Origin: Trichomonas tenax
Taxonomy: Eukaryota > Parabasalia > Trichomonadida > Trichomonadidae
Reading direction: 5' to 3'
Length of the DNA: 64,000 bases
Assembly: GCA_023091735.1 (NCBI GenBank)
Contig: JALKBU010000066.1
Coordinates: 1 to 64,000 of the forward strand
Shown here: positions 54,019-63,848 of the stretch, piece by piece
Numbering within the stretch: position 1 is the first letter of the stretch
Layout of the letters: each line of letters starts with the position of its first letter
The notes under the pieces: model-generated
Databases searched by the model: none
What the model was told of the DNA's origin: nothing
What the model saw: only the letters and a program-made list of their open reading frames with translations
Position numbers and translations under genes: made by a program

Positions 54019-54636
54019 ATGAGTTCTCACCAAAAAGCGATCGATGTCGCAATTTCGTATTACAAAAGTATGGCGCCGTATGAGCAGGAAATTTACATCA
54101 TTGAGGACGTTTTGCTGCTCAACAACAAACAAGCTGCGATTCTTTTTATATTGACAATTAATATTGTGTTTATTTTCCTCACTAAACTTCATCTTTCGAT
54201 GTATACGATTCTGGGAATGTTCGCTCTACTTATGTTCTTCAAGAAATACGTTTATACTGGAATTCTTTGGGCAATTCAAATTCTAAGCAAGAAGAAACGT
54301 GATGATTCATTCGAAGTCATTACAATAGACCACCTCAGTGTTTACACGGGTGTTGTTTCCATTTTCTACGAAAATTCGATTAATTACATCAAAGAAAGTA
54401 TTTTCAACTTTAATTTGATTACTGTTGCCTATATTCAGTTCATTACCTTCAGCCTCTTCATCTTTTGTTATTATGTTGGCGATAATATTTGCATTTGGTT
54501 GATAATTCACTCTCTATTCTTGATACCGTTAATATTCCATCACAGAATTGGCTTCAAATTGTTTGATTTCCCATTCTCTGTTGAAAGAGAGATTTTCCTT
54601 GCTGTTAGAGATAATATGGAACAAAAGAAAGAGTAA
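54019..54636 (+). CDS. Reticulon/ARL6IP1-like ER-shaping membrane protein
   Basis: A 205-residue protein with two long hydrophobic hairpins, about residues 35-75 (AAILFILTINIVFIFLTKLH; MYTILGMFALLMFFKKYV) and 130-175 (ITVAYIQFITFSLFIFCYYV; WLIIHSLFLIPLIF). They are separated by a charged loop and followed by a cytosolic C-terminus with a KKE end. This is the layout of reticulon-homology proteins such as ARL6IP1 and FAM134, which wedge into the ER membrane to curve tubules. The family call rests on topology and the preceding VLLLNNKQAA segment, not on a signature motif. Confidence 0.55.
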   Translation: MSSHQKAIDVAISYYKSMAPYEQEIYIIEDVLLLNNKQAAILFILTINIVFIFLTKLHLSMYTILGMFALLMFFKKYVYTGILWAIQILSKKKRDDSFEVITIDHLSVYTGVVSIFYENSINYIKESIFNFNLITVAYIQFITFSLFIFCYYVGDNICIWLIIHSLFLIPLIFHHRIGFKLFDFPFSVEREIFLAVRDNMEQKKE

Positions 54637-54943
54637 TTCATTACCTTTATACAAATCCACAGTCTTATTGTTTATTACGTTTCAACACTTGTATATTAAA
54701 TATTTTTTTTTTTTAAATTATATTTTGGAATATATTATTTTTATAGGGCTAATATAAGTTTATCGGGTTACACCATATGAGTTTTCAATTATTGTGATAA
54801 TATAAAATTTGATAAAAAATATATCTTTAAAAAAGCATTGATGTTCTAGTTTTAAATTGCTTTCTTTAATTATATCTTATATGAACCAAGCATCAACAAA
54901 AATAATTTTTAAATAACAATTTTTAATAACATCAAAACTAAAA

Positions 54944-55678
54944 CTAGTCATCTTTTTTGGAATTTTGATCTTTGTAAGGAGTTTCAGATAAATTTAAACT
55001 GAAATCTTTTAAAAGGTCTTTATCTAATTTTTCAAAAACGAGTTTGAAGCAACTTTTATCTTTATCTACCATAAATTCAGCTGATCAACACCTCCAATCA
55101 GAGAATAATTCAACAATGGAACTTGGAGGAATCTCTGTTGGGAGATCCTTAGTGTACAGAATCTTAAATTCCTTGAATTCATTTTTTAGAGATTTATCTT
55201 TATCTGAAGGAACTGGATCAACCACAATACACCATTCACACCCGCAATCAAATATTTTAAGGACTCTCAAATTCACTCCTTCGATTTTAATCTGTGGTTT
55301 TACTAAGTCTTCAAGTTTATATTTGTCTTTTCTAACAAAACATGCTTTATCAGGATTTGACTTCAAATCTCGCCAGAATTGGACAAAAGTTCCATTAAAT
55401 TAATCAAATATGAGATCTTTTGGAAAATTGCTGCTATTGAATAAAATTATTGATTCGGAATTGCTAACTGATACAGCTTGAATTTTCGTTTCGTCACACA
55501 TTAGTTTTTAATACCTGAGATAGTTTTTGAATTCTTCTACATTATCAAAACCAACTGCGTATATTGGGGTCAAAACATATTCAATATTCGGGTTGGTGCT
55601 TCCATTTACAGTTCTGTATGACTGAGGGATATAATATTTTGTGGAATTTGGTAGAGTTGTCGTTGGACAACTTAACAT
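54944..55678 (-). pseudogene. Unrecognised gene with three in-frame stops
   Basis: From ATG 55678 to TAG 54944-54946, 245 codons lie in one uninterrupted frame except for stops at 55508-55510 (TAA), 55400-55402 (TAA) and 55085-55087 (TGA). Coding character is evident (YIPQSYRTVNGSTNPNIEYV; VQFWRDLKSNPDKACFVRK; IFDCGCEWCIVVDPVPSDKD), and there are no frameshifts, so decay is by point mutation. The family was not recognised. Upstream copies of TTTACTTGTCA (55814-55824 and nearby) suggest it once had the usual promoter region. Readthrough or recoding is a remote alternative. Confidence 0.55.
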
Positions 55679-56104
55679 CTAAAAATTTTGACTACAGAAT
55701 TATGGTACTTTTTGTTGTTTACAAGTCAAAAATGAGATTATTGAAAAACTTACTTGTCAATATTTAAATTTTACGTGTCAATAATGTTTACATGAATTCA
55801 TGGCTATTTACAATTTACTTGTCAAATATCACAACATTTGTGGATTTTGTAAAATAGGGAATTGTAATGCTACAATTAGCCAAACATTGGTTTAAAGGAT
55901 GTAATTATCAACTTTGGAAAGTTTAATTAAATAAAAATAAAATCGAGTTATAATGCTATGACTACTATTGCCAGAAGTGATGCTGGAGCAAAGATTGCGG
56001 GTATTTTTATTAAACAAAACAATAAGAAACAATGTATGAGAATTTTACAATAGTGTCTGTATATCATCTGTAATATTGGAAATCGATTGTATTTGTAAAT
56101 GAGA
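55679..56104. other. Intergenic region
   Basis: Holds the motif copy TTTACTTGTCAAA at 55814-55826 and a nearby CTTACTTGTCAAT (near 55751). No gene was seen. Confidence 0.55.
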
Positions 56105-56341
56105 TTAATCAGAATCTGAATATTCGTCCATTGGAAGTGGTTCCAAGTCAGATAGCTTCTTTTTACGGCGGTTTTGCCATTTAACGAGGCATTCTACAAC
56201 GTTACAAATAATCCATAACAACATAATTCCCAAAAACACGGAAAAAAATATCAAAAGCCAACCCTTTGGTTCCAAGTTTCTAATATCCTTCTGTGGAGGC
56301 TTTAGCTTTGGTTCTGGAGGGAAAGTAAAGTCTTTTTCCAT
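56105..56341 (-). CDS. Small single-pass membrane protein
   Basis: 78 residues from the ATG at 56341: a Pro/Lys-rich head (MEKDFTFPPEPKLKPPQKDI), one transmembrane helix (GWLLIFFSVFLGIMLLWIIC), a basic stop-transfer stretch (KWQNRRKKK) and an acidic tail ending YSDSD. The basic side after the helix suggests a cytosolic C-terminus. The frame extends 29 codons upstream to an ATG at 56428, but a minus-strand Inr (TCATTTCACC at 56349-56358) lies 7 nt before the chosen start. Function unknown. Confidence 0.6.
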   Translation of the reverse strand: MEKDFTFPPEPKLKPPQKDIRNLEPKGWLLIFFSVFLGIMLLWIICNVVECLVKWQNRRKKKLSDLEPLPMDEYSDSD

Positions 56342-56476
56342 CTTTTTTGGTGAAATGAGATTTTTGTTTACAAAATGAAAAACCTCGACTTTTGTCACGT
56401 AAATTAAACATTTGATAATTGAAAACATTTATTTTCATCAACGCCACAAAATTTAGAAACTTAAAATATTAAATGA

Positions 56477-57190
56477 TATGCATATGAATCGACTAAATCA
56501 TTTTTTTTTAATTTCCTTTGGAACGCATTCAATACAGGCATAACGGTCGCGAGTTTCGCAATTTTACAAAAACAAATTAATGCAATATGGGCTTATATTG
56601 ATGGAGATGAAGGAATGGATATAGCAACTAATACATTAAATGAATTAGGAAATACCGGCAGTAATTTCAGCCAACGAATAAGTAATTTTTTCAGAAGAAA
56701 TACAGGAGGTTATGAAAGATTAACGGAAGTCGCTGAAGAAAGCAGTGAATTTATCGGTAATGTTGAAGATGGAATGTTCGAATTACAAGACATTGACTTT
56801 TTCAGAAATGCAACCGAAACTTTTCAAGAAGTTAGACAATACACAACTATAATGGACAATGTATCTAATTTACCCCTTGTTCCAAGAAGTATAAATAGTA
56901 GAGACGTAGGGGATGAAGTAAATGAAAACCCTGAGCCTCAAGGAAGTGAAGATAATTCTCTATTTGGTAAAATAAAAAAATTGTATCCGATGTTTAAAAT
57001 TCTTGTTGATGTAATTCCTTCCTTCTTCTCTTTCTTAAAACTTTTTACCAAAATCTTGATGTTGTTTCAAATGAAAGCAAAACCTTACTGGCAGCACCCA
57101 TGTGAGTATTGTACTCTAATATTAGAGCACGTGGAAAGTCACAAGAACTTGTACGTCTTCATACTATACAATTCAAAATTTTTCCTATGA
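56477..57190 (+). pseudogene. 5'-truncated Maverick-type structural or cargo gene
   Basis: The open frame runs from a stop at 56474-56476 with no ATG before 56615, so the first part (NAFNTGITVASFAILQKQIN) shows the true gene began further upstream and was cut. It continues NTGSNFSQRISNFFRRNTGG, an acidic middle, and IKKLYPMFKILVDVIPSFFS, a possible membrane-active helix. Asn-rich, AT-rich codon use matches the Maverick-derived genes elsewhere in the window. A minor capsid or membrane-interacting protein is possible; that is inference. Confidence 0.45.
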
Positions 57191-57412
57191 TAATTTTAAT
57201 TATGTGTTTCAAATTAAAAATTAACTGCCATTCCTATGTTAATTTTTCAGCGAACAAACACGATCAATTATTACTCTTTTTTTGCCAATTTCCTTTGTCA
57301 TGTAAACTCTACAAGATCACGTTTTGTCAAGTAAGCCATATTTGTCAGAAAATTGGACAAAAATAATTGAAAGAGTTTGTTCGATGAAAAAAATTAGACA
57401 AAAATTTTATAA

Positions 57413-59995
57413 ATGAGGACGCAGAAGGTTCACCTGCTTTCTACGCGTCGCGGCAATGTCGTTCGTCTCATTAGGGAGCACTATTTGAGAAATGACATTG
57501 ATTGTCGACTTCCTGGTGCTTCTGAGAATCCATTCACAACAGAAGACGCCAAATTTGTTCTTGCTATCGATGCAGAGACAGTGCTGAACCAAATTGATGC
57601 TTTGCAGCATCCTAAATTCACAAATGTCGTCATTTTGCAAACAGTTTATGAGATGGTGAAACAAAAATCGCGTTCTATTCAGAAAAATCTCGATAGATTG
57701 CTTTCAACGCCAGAAAAACACTTCATGCTCTTCGCTAACGAGCACTTAATTGAAACATACGTTGGACAATCTGAAGATATGACGATTCAGCAGAATCATG
57801 ACGCAAATATTATCAATGCTTTGAACCACCTTAACAGCAAATTCCCAGTTAAATACATTGCAAACTTCGAAAAAGACATTGAACGCATGAAGCAATATAA
57901 TATGAAATTCCAAATATTAAACATCCACGAATTTGCTAAAGACGATGACTCTCTCGCATCGCGTCTCACAACAGAAGATATTTTCTCACAAAGTCTTCAA
58001 CCGATTTATGATGAATATCTTCCGTCAATCGATGTGCAAAAGCTGTACAAGGATGGCAAAGTCACAATCGGTTACTTCTCAGCAATGCAGCGCCAGCACG
58101 ATCAGGGCGAATGCAGAAATGATAAAGAAACAATTCTTTTGAATGATGCAAAAGCTGTAAACAGAGCTTTAGATGGCGACAAGATTGCTGTCATGACAAA
58201 CCCAGAAAGTGAGTGGGTTGGTGGATATCCGACAGGCAAAGTCGTCTCCATTCTCTCAAGAAAGAGCCGCGTTATTTGCGGAACTGTTCTTCCTCCAAAA
58301 GTTCAAACAAACGATTGGCAGTCTCTTCTTGTTGTCCCACAGCAAGAGAACCTTCCAAAGATCAGAATACGCAGCCGCCAAGTTCAAGAGTTAATCGGAA
58401 TGAGAGTTCACGTTGCAATCGATAGCTGGGCGTCAAACTCCAAATATCCATCTGGGCACTACATCTCAACGATCGGCCAAGCCGGCAGCCTTCAAGCGGA
58501 GTCAGAAGTCATTCTTATGACAAACGAGATCCCACACGACGCCTTCTCTGACGCTGTTCTTAACTGCCTTCCGCCAACGGACTTCGAGCCAACGCCGGAA
58601 GAGGTCAAGCGGAGAATGGACTTGAGAGATAGGTGCATTTGCTCTATCGACCCTCCGGGATGTACGGATATCGATGATGCCCTCCACTACAAAGACATCG
58701 ACGAGAACACATGCGAAATCGGCGTTCACATTGCCGATGTTTCATTCTTCGTTAGAGAAGGAACAGCCATCGATTTAGAAGCCAGAGATAGAGGTACAAC
58801 AGTATACTTAGTCGAAAAGAGAATTCACATGCTTCCATCTCTTTTGTCCGAAGATTTGTGCTCAATCAAAGATGGCATCGAAAGACTCGCTTTCTCTGTT
58901 GTTGCTATAATGGACAAGAAAACGGCCGAGACGATCGACATCAAGTTCGGCAAATCAATTATTAGATCAAGAGCTGCTTTAAGCTATGGCAAAGCACAGG
59001 GAATTGTTGAAGACGAAAAGGATCAAAGCGAACTTGCTAAAGGCATCAGAGGCCTTCTAACTTTATCAAAGATCATGAACAAGAAGAGAATGGATGCTGG
59101 TGCTTTGACACTATCATCACCACAGCTCCACTTCACGCTCGATTCAGAAACAGCGGAACCACTCTCTGGTGAATTATATCAACATCTTGAAGTTAACAGC
59201 CTCGTCGAAGAATTCATGTTGTACGCTAACATCGAGGTTGCTAAGAAGATTTATGATACATTCAAGCAATCAGCAATGCTCAGACGACACGAATCACCAA
59301 TTGCTGCTCGCTTCGATTTCCTCAACAGAGCACTCAAGAGATTCGGCATCCAACTTAACCCAGACACAAACAGAACGCTTGTTGACACTCTCGACGCTGT
59401 TGGTTATAAGGTTAAGGACCTGGACAACATCGTTAGAATCATGACAACGAGATGCATGCAGTTTGCTAAATACTTCGCTTCCGGCACACAGCCATATGAT
59501 AATTTCAAGCACTACGGTCTCGCAATGCCAATTTACACGCACTTCACTTCACCAATCAGAAGATATGCAGATCTTATTGTTCACAGGCAGCTTGCTTCAG
59601 CCATTGGATATGACATGGCCACTGATATGCTGAGCAGCAAACTTGCAATGCAACTCGTCGCCGACAATCTTAACTTTAGACATAAGATGGCTCAGGATGC
59701 CGGTCGTGCATCTTCGCAATTGTTCATTATGGAGATGCTCAGAAGGACACCAGGAAAGATCGAGGAAGGTAAAGTCATCAAGATCAAGCCGACTGTTTTC
59801 GTTATCCTGCTCGAGCAGTATGGCGTTGAAGGACACGTTCACGTTGATGGCGAACAGTGGGCTTTCAATGAGAACGAAGAAACTCTTGAGAAAGGAGATA
59901 GAAGAATTTGCATATTCGACAAGGTGAAGGTCAAAGTTAATGTGACGCCAATCAATATGCATGGAAGATCAAGATTAGACTTAGAACTCGTATAA
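57413..59995 (+). CDS. DIS3: Exosome ribonuclease Dis3/Rrp44
   Basis: An 860-residue protein with the Dis3 order: N-terminal IREHYLRNDIDC motif, PIN domain (about 45-200), cold-shock domains (about 205-390), the RNB exonuclease domain (about 410-740) and a C-terminal S1-type domain. The RNB signature CSIDPPGCTDIDDALH is intact, so 3'-5' exonuclease activity is expected in the nuclear/cytoplasmic exosome. Two N-terminal features look degraded: only the first Cys of the CR3 metal motif remains (DIDCRLPGASEN), and the last acidic residue of the PIN active site appears replaced (YIANFEKD where others have TND). Copies of TGTCATGTAAA and TGTCAAGTAA lie about 75-120 bp upstream. Confidence 0.93.
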   Translation: MRTQKVHLLSTRRGNVVRLIREHYLRNDIDCRLPGASENPFTTEDAKFVLAIDAETVLNQIDALQHPKFTNVVILQTVYEMVKQKSRSIQKNLDRLLSTPEKHFMLFANEHLIETYVGQSEDMTIQQNHDANIINALNHLNSKFPVKYIANFEKDIERMKQYNMKFQILNIHEFAKDDDSLASRLTTEDIFSQSLQPIYDEYLPSIDVQKLYKDGKVTIGYFSAMQRQHDQGECRNDKETILLNDAKAVNRALDGDKIAVMTNPESEWVGGYPTGKVVSILSRKSRVICGTVLPPKVQTNDWQSLLVVPQQENLPKIRIRSRQVQELIGMRVHVAIDSWASNSKYPSGHYISTIGQAGSLQAESEVILMTNEIPHDAFSDAVLNCLPPTDFEPTPEEVKRRMDLRDRCICSIDPPGCTDIDDALHYKDIDENTCEIGVHIADVSFFVREGTAIDLEARDRGTTVYLVEKRIHMLPSLLSEDLCSIKDGIERLAFSVVAIMDKKTAETIDIKFGKSIIRSRAALSYGKAQGIVEDEKDQSELAKGIRGLLTLSKIMNKKRMDAGALTLSSPQLHFTLDSETAEPLSGELYQHLEVNSLVEEFMLYANIEVAKKIYDTFKQSAMLRRHESPIAARFDFLNRALKRFGIQLNPDTNRTLVDTLDAVGYKVKDLDNIVRIMTTRCMQFAKYFASGTQPYDNFKHYGLAMPIYTHFTSPIRRYADLIVHRQLASAIGYDMATDMLSSKLAMQLVADNLNFRHKMAQDAGRASSQLFIMEMLRRTPGKIEEGKVIKIKPTVFVILLEQYGVEGHVHVDGEQWAFNENEETLEKGDRRICIFDKVKVKVNVTPINMHGRSRLDLELV

Positions 59996-60336
59996 GAGTG
60001 AAGTTATATTTGATATAAAGTTTGATTTATAAATTCTTTTTGATAGATAAAAGTTTTTAATACAAATAGTGGAGATATCATATTATGAGCGAATTTTGCT
60101 GATTTAGAAATATTTATTATCCCTGCAGAAATTATGCACCCACCTAATTAAATATTATCATTGCCATTTTTCTATCAATTCCGCTCATTTAATTATCCAC
60201 TTTATATTGATTTATAACCTTTTTAACCGTTGATCTCCCACAATTTTATGTTTTAACATTTTATTTTTCTTAAAAAGTGACATAATGTGAATGTTCATTC
60301 ATCATAAACCTTTCAAAATTGAATTGCAAATATCCT
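59996..60336. other. Intergenic region with dispersed repeat copy 2
   Basis: After the end of DIS3 this stretch contains repeat copy 2 (60115-60327), whose end coincides with the start of the integrase relic. No gene was seen. Confidence 0.55.
60115..60327 (+). repeat. Dispersed repeat, copy 2
   Basis: Matches 52827-53020 in block order and ends with TTTCAAAATTGAATTGC next to Maverick integrase sequence. It may mark an insertion or rearrangement boundary. Confidence 0.65.
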
Positions 60337-60648
60337 AATAATACACAAATTAATCATAATTTCAAATATGTTATTTCGTCATTAATTTCTCTAATGGATA
60401 AAGGATTAATTATAAAAAATATTTTATATGATCAAGAACCATCATTTATTTCTAAACAATTTCAAAATTGGTGTTTAGCAAATGATATCACAATTAGATA
60501 TTATGAAAAATATATCGTTAATAATATCGATGATTCGCTCCAAGAAAATACACATTGTAATCATACTACGTTAGCAATTTTGGATAGGATATGAAGAACA
60601 ATACGTACTATGAATTATAATTATAATATGGGAATGAATAGCATTTAA
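60337..60648 (+). pseudogene. Maverick/Polinton integrase (rve) relic
   Basis: About 104 codons from the middle and C-terminal half of a retroviral-type integrase core: IKNILYDQEPSFISKQFQNW carries the second catalytic Asp context, followed by the strand-helix ANDITIRYYEK. The end NHTTLAILDRI is followed by an in-frame TGA at 60592-60594, then RTIRTMNYNYN, which continues the family pattern. The N-terminal zinc-binding part, the first Asp and the chromodomain are absent. It is dead and truncated on both sides. It belongs to the same element type as the polymerase relic at 24.5 kb. Confidence 0.6.
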
Positions 60649-61009
60649 TCATTCTGTTTGAAGTAGCAGCGAATAAATCAGTATTGCAATAAATATGCAT
60701 TCCTCCGGATGCAGTTTTAACGATAACATCTAAATCAGATAATTTATTTAATAAATCGTTTCTGATTATTTCCTTTTGTTCTTCGTTATAAGATTTGTTA
60801 ATATCAATATCGATAACGGATAAATTTGAAATTTTATTGATTAATAAAGCCTTACCGGTTTTTCTTCCTTTTCCGCCATCATGCTTCAAATAATTGTTTA
60901 AATCTACAAAATTATTATTTATTCTTTCGTTCAAAGTTTGTGATTCGGTTTTAATTAATTCATTAACGAGTTCATTAACGAATTTTTCAGAGTCGTTTGT
61001 TGCTGTCAT
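60608..61009 (-). pseudogene. Primase-polymerase (AEP)-like fragment of a Maverick
   Basis: A 133-codon frame from a true ATG. The segment LSVIDIDINKSYNEEQK looks like motif I (D-x-D) of archaeo-eukaryotic primases, and KTASGGMHIYCN like their motif II (S-GG-H-Y), at the right spacing. The 3' end runs into the integrase relic, so the C-terminal primase part and helicase are lost. An Asn-rich N-terminus with KGRKTGKALL precedes it. The family call is by motif pattern only. Confidence 0.5.
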
Positions 61010-61106
61010 TTCTTAATAATTAAAAAAATAAATTATTTAAAAAACTAACTTTATTTTTTTGAAACTTATTTTTAAATTAATTTTATTTTTTATCTTTATA
61101 GAAATA

Positions 61107-61701
61107 ATGAGCGATTTTGAGTTCGTTTCGATAAATCAATTAATGAAAAAACATAATGTGAAGGAGCAGTTGAACATTTACTTTGAAGAATTCTTCGAAA
61201 ACAAACTATTTAAGGGTAATCTGGGGGTATTCGATTTCAAAACCAAAAGTCATAAAATATAAATACGTTCGAAAGGTTAATAATTACATCGAGCGTTTTG
61301 GTTCTTATGTGTTGAAATATAATTACATGAACGGGGAAAGCGGATTCGTTAATACCGTTAATTGTTATGTCGAGAATTTTGTTCATCTTCAATTCGCAAG
61401 AAGTGTATTAAGCGAATACAATAAATTTTTTGATTACATTAAATCATTAGTGCCGGTATACTATGAAAACATTGACGCAATTTTAACGAATGAAGAAGGT
61501 TTCAATAAATTAAAATCATTAAATTTAATCGATGACGAAGAATTAGGCAAATTCAAACTCGATAAAATCTTTAAAGAAATCGCCATTAAATCAAATAGAC
61601 TTTATGTTGCTAAAACCATCAACGATGAAATAGTTTATCACACATACAAGAAAGAAGTTAATTATGATTCGTTCGTTAATGAAGTCATAAATTCACTTTA
61701 A
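61107..61701 (+). pseudogene. Maverick-type hypothetical gene with a frameshift
   Basis: The ATG at 61107 starts MSDFEFVSINQLMKKHNVKE; the frame is lost near 61240 and the sequence continues in another frame (KPKVIKYKYVRKVNNYIERF) to TAA at 61701, ending VNYDSFVNEVINSL. The leader TTTTATTTTTTATCTTTATA is nearly the same as that before the next start at 61736, suggesting shared element-specific promoters. Function unknown. Confidence 0.5.
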
Positions 61702-61735
61702 TTTTAATTAATTTTATTTTTTATTTTTATAATAA

Positions 61736-61834
61736 ATGGAAAGAGCTACTGAAACATTTCGTATCAAAAATCATGAATTATTTAATTTGATTTATCCCAT
61801 TGGTATAGGGTTTATTAATAAATCATTTCTATAA
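61736..61834 (+). pseudogene. Truncated start of a tail-fibre/collar-like Maverick gene
   Basis: Thirty-two codons: MERATETFRIKNHELFNLIY then PIG, ending at a TAA where the frame is broken off. The phrase LF-LIYPIG closely resembles the start of the 'LIYPVGSIY' module found in phage tail-fibre and collar proteins, a fold also reported as virus-like cargo. Preceded by the same TTTTATTTTTTATTTTTATA leader as the upstream gene. Very short, so tentative. Confidence 0.35.
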
Positions 61835-62087
61835 TTTATTTTTCAACTCTTTCCCAAAAATATTTTATAACAACAACAATAATAATATATCATATATTTA
61901 AAATAAAAAAATTAAGGCTGATTTTGAAATTAATGAAAATTTTAATTCCCTATAGAGGAGCATGGGCTCTTTTTAAGAGCTTAACATTTTATAAAGTCAT
62001 AAGTTTTAAAAATTATTATAACATTCATTTTAACATTGACGTGTAAAGTTATTTTTAACATGAGTTTGTCGTGTAATGGTGTCACTT

Positions 62088-62498
62088 TTAGAAATTTGCA
62101 ATAGCCTGACGAAGTCGGGCTAGTGCGAATTTCTTATTACTGACTGCATGGCGAAGTCGGCTAAATCCCTTTTTCTCAGTGTGTTTCATAATTGTCTGCA
62201 AGTCTGAGGCTAAAATACATGTTTCATAGAATACAACATGCATTGAAAGGTAATGGCTCATGATTCTCAAGTTTCTCTCCGACAAATTGTTGAAAACTGC
62301 AATCTTAATGATAAATGTTGGTGTCACTTTTGTGACAAGTTTGACAAATAATTTGTCAATTGGCAGATTTCTTTCTTCGACAAAATAAAAGTGTTTTAAT
62401 TGTCGAAAATGAGTTTCGGAAATGTTATTTGTGCTATAAGCATCCTGACGATAGCACATCATCCATTTCTCTTTGTTCATTGCAAGTTTTTGTTGCAC
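62088..62498 (-). pseudogene. MULE-like transposase C-terminal relic
   Basis: A 136-codon frame without an ATG (the upstream end is GTG). It contains STNNISETHFRQLKHFYFVE and ERNLPIDKLFVKLV. This resembles the end of MULE/MuDR transposase domains, where 'T-N-x-x-E-x-x-N/H-x-x-LK' follows the last catalytic Glu. Upstream catalytic parts are absent. GACGATAGCACA at 62450-62461 is also found at the ends of the putative element at 28.6-29.1 kb. The family call is moderate to low. Confidence 0.35.
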
Positions 62499-62891
62499 TC
62501 CAAACCTCAGAAAACCGAGAAAGTCGGTCGAAATTATCTATTCTTGCATGGTAAATATGAATTATAAACGAATAATTTGAAGATAAAAACAAAAATTTAG
62601 TTAAAAATGAATTTTACAAAGAATATAAGGATCGAATTGAGAATCTAAATAATATAAATCAATATATAAAATGAAATTAACATGAAAACATTATCTATTT
62701 CATGATTCAAGAACAATTAATTATGAATTTAATGATATATTAATAATTATAGGAATAAGTAATAATATGAAAATAATTTTGTAATGAAAAAGGTATCTGT
62801 GAAAAAATAAAAAATAGAAAAAAATAATAATATATTAATATCAAAAGTGAAAATTTAATGTGTATTAAAAATTGAATCAATAAGTGGGTTC
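62499..62891. other. AT-rich gene-free stretch
   Basis: Very AT-rich, with no open frame or repeat that could be supported. Confidence 0.5.
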
Positions 62892-63071
62892 TTGTTAGGG
62901 CCTGGCTTGGCCACTCGAGGGCTTTGGAAGTATCAGGCCGACCTCGCCATGCATCGAATCATGCTTCTGTTGAATAGGCATCTGGATGCATCTCTGCTAG
63001 ATCACCAGGTCATCCTTCACAATGAGGTCACAACTACTCATAATGAAGTCTTCTTTGGCTTCCAACATTGA
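62892..63071 (+). other. GC-richer patch with an open 59-codon frame
   Basis: The composition changes sharply from the AT-rich flanks. One plus-strand frame is open for 59 codons (contains LATRGLWKYQADLAMHRIML) to TGA at 63069-63071, with no plausible start. It may be a relic of a horizontally acquired or transposon gene, or a structured RNA. Not recognised. Confidence 0.35.
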
Positions 63072-63848
63072 GTTCAATCCATTTCAACCTATTGACACTT
63101 TTCCATTTTTCCCACAAACACGTCACTTTCCTTTATTTTGACATCCTGACTTTACATATCAAAATAAGTTACATGTCAGAAAAGCACGTTGTTCTATTTT
63201 GTACCAGTCCCGTTACGTAAAAACTTTTGACTTCTCATTTTTCAGATTGTGGAATTACATAATAAGCTCTTAAACATAGCATCAAATTCATGTGAAAATA
63301 ACACTCCCGAAATTATAGCATCTATTTTTTTTACAACCCTAACATTTTAATAGATGAGTTAATCCTATGACATTGATTTATATTCTAACACTTAAACCTC
63401 ATGCACAGTTACCCCTAATACCTGAAATAGTTTCATTTGAAGAGTTTGGTTAAAATAGGTAAATCAATACTACAACTCGTCAAATAACGAATACATAAGA
63501 GCAACAATGAATAAGGAGCAGAAGTATAACATATAACGCAACTTATACATGTTATTTTATTATTACTGAAAATCAAATCTCAAAATATGAAATGTTTAGA
63601 TTTTGTTCATACATCGGTTTTTATGAAGAATCCAAGGAAATTCCTCATAGCAACTTCAAGAAATTGCGTGAATCTATATGAATACAGATATCTGCTTGAT
63701 TTTTTTACATGATCAAAAGCGATTCTCCTTCTCGACATGGATTTGATAGCATATTTATTCGATGAGATCTTATTATGGTTCAAAAGTTTTTTTTGACGAT
63801 GTAAAGTCATTTTGGCAAATAAATCGACACTTTTACAAAAAATCTTCG
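63072..63848. other. Upstream region of the TFIIA gene
   Basis: Contains TTACATGTCA (near 63170), CTTTACATATCA (near 63151) and GACGATGTAAAGTCA (63796-63810), all related to the recurrent motif. A 67-codon minus-strand ATG frame starting at 63810 overlaps that last element and is probably not a gene. No Inr directly before 63849 is clear. Confidence 0.5.
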
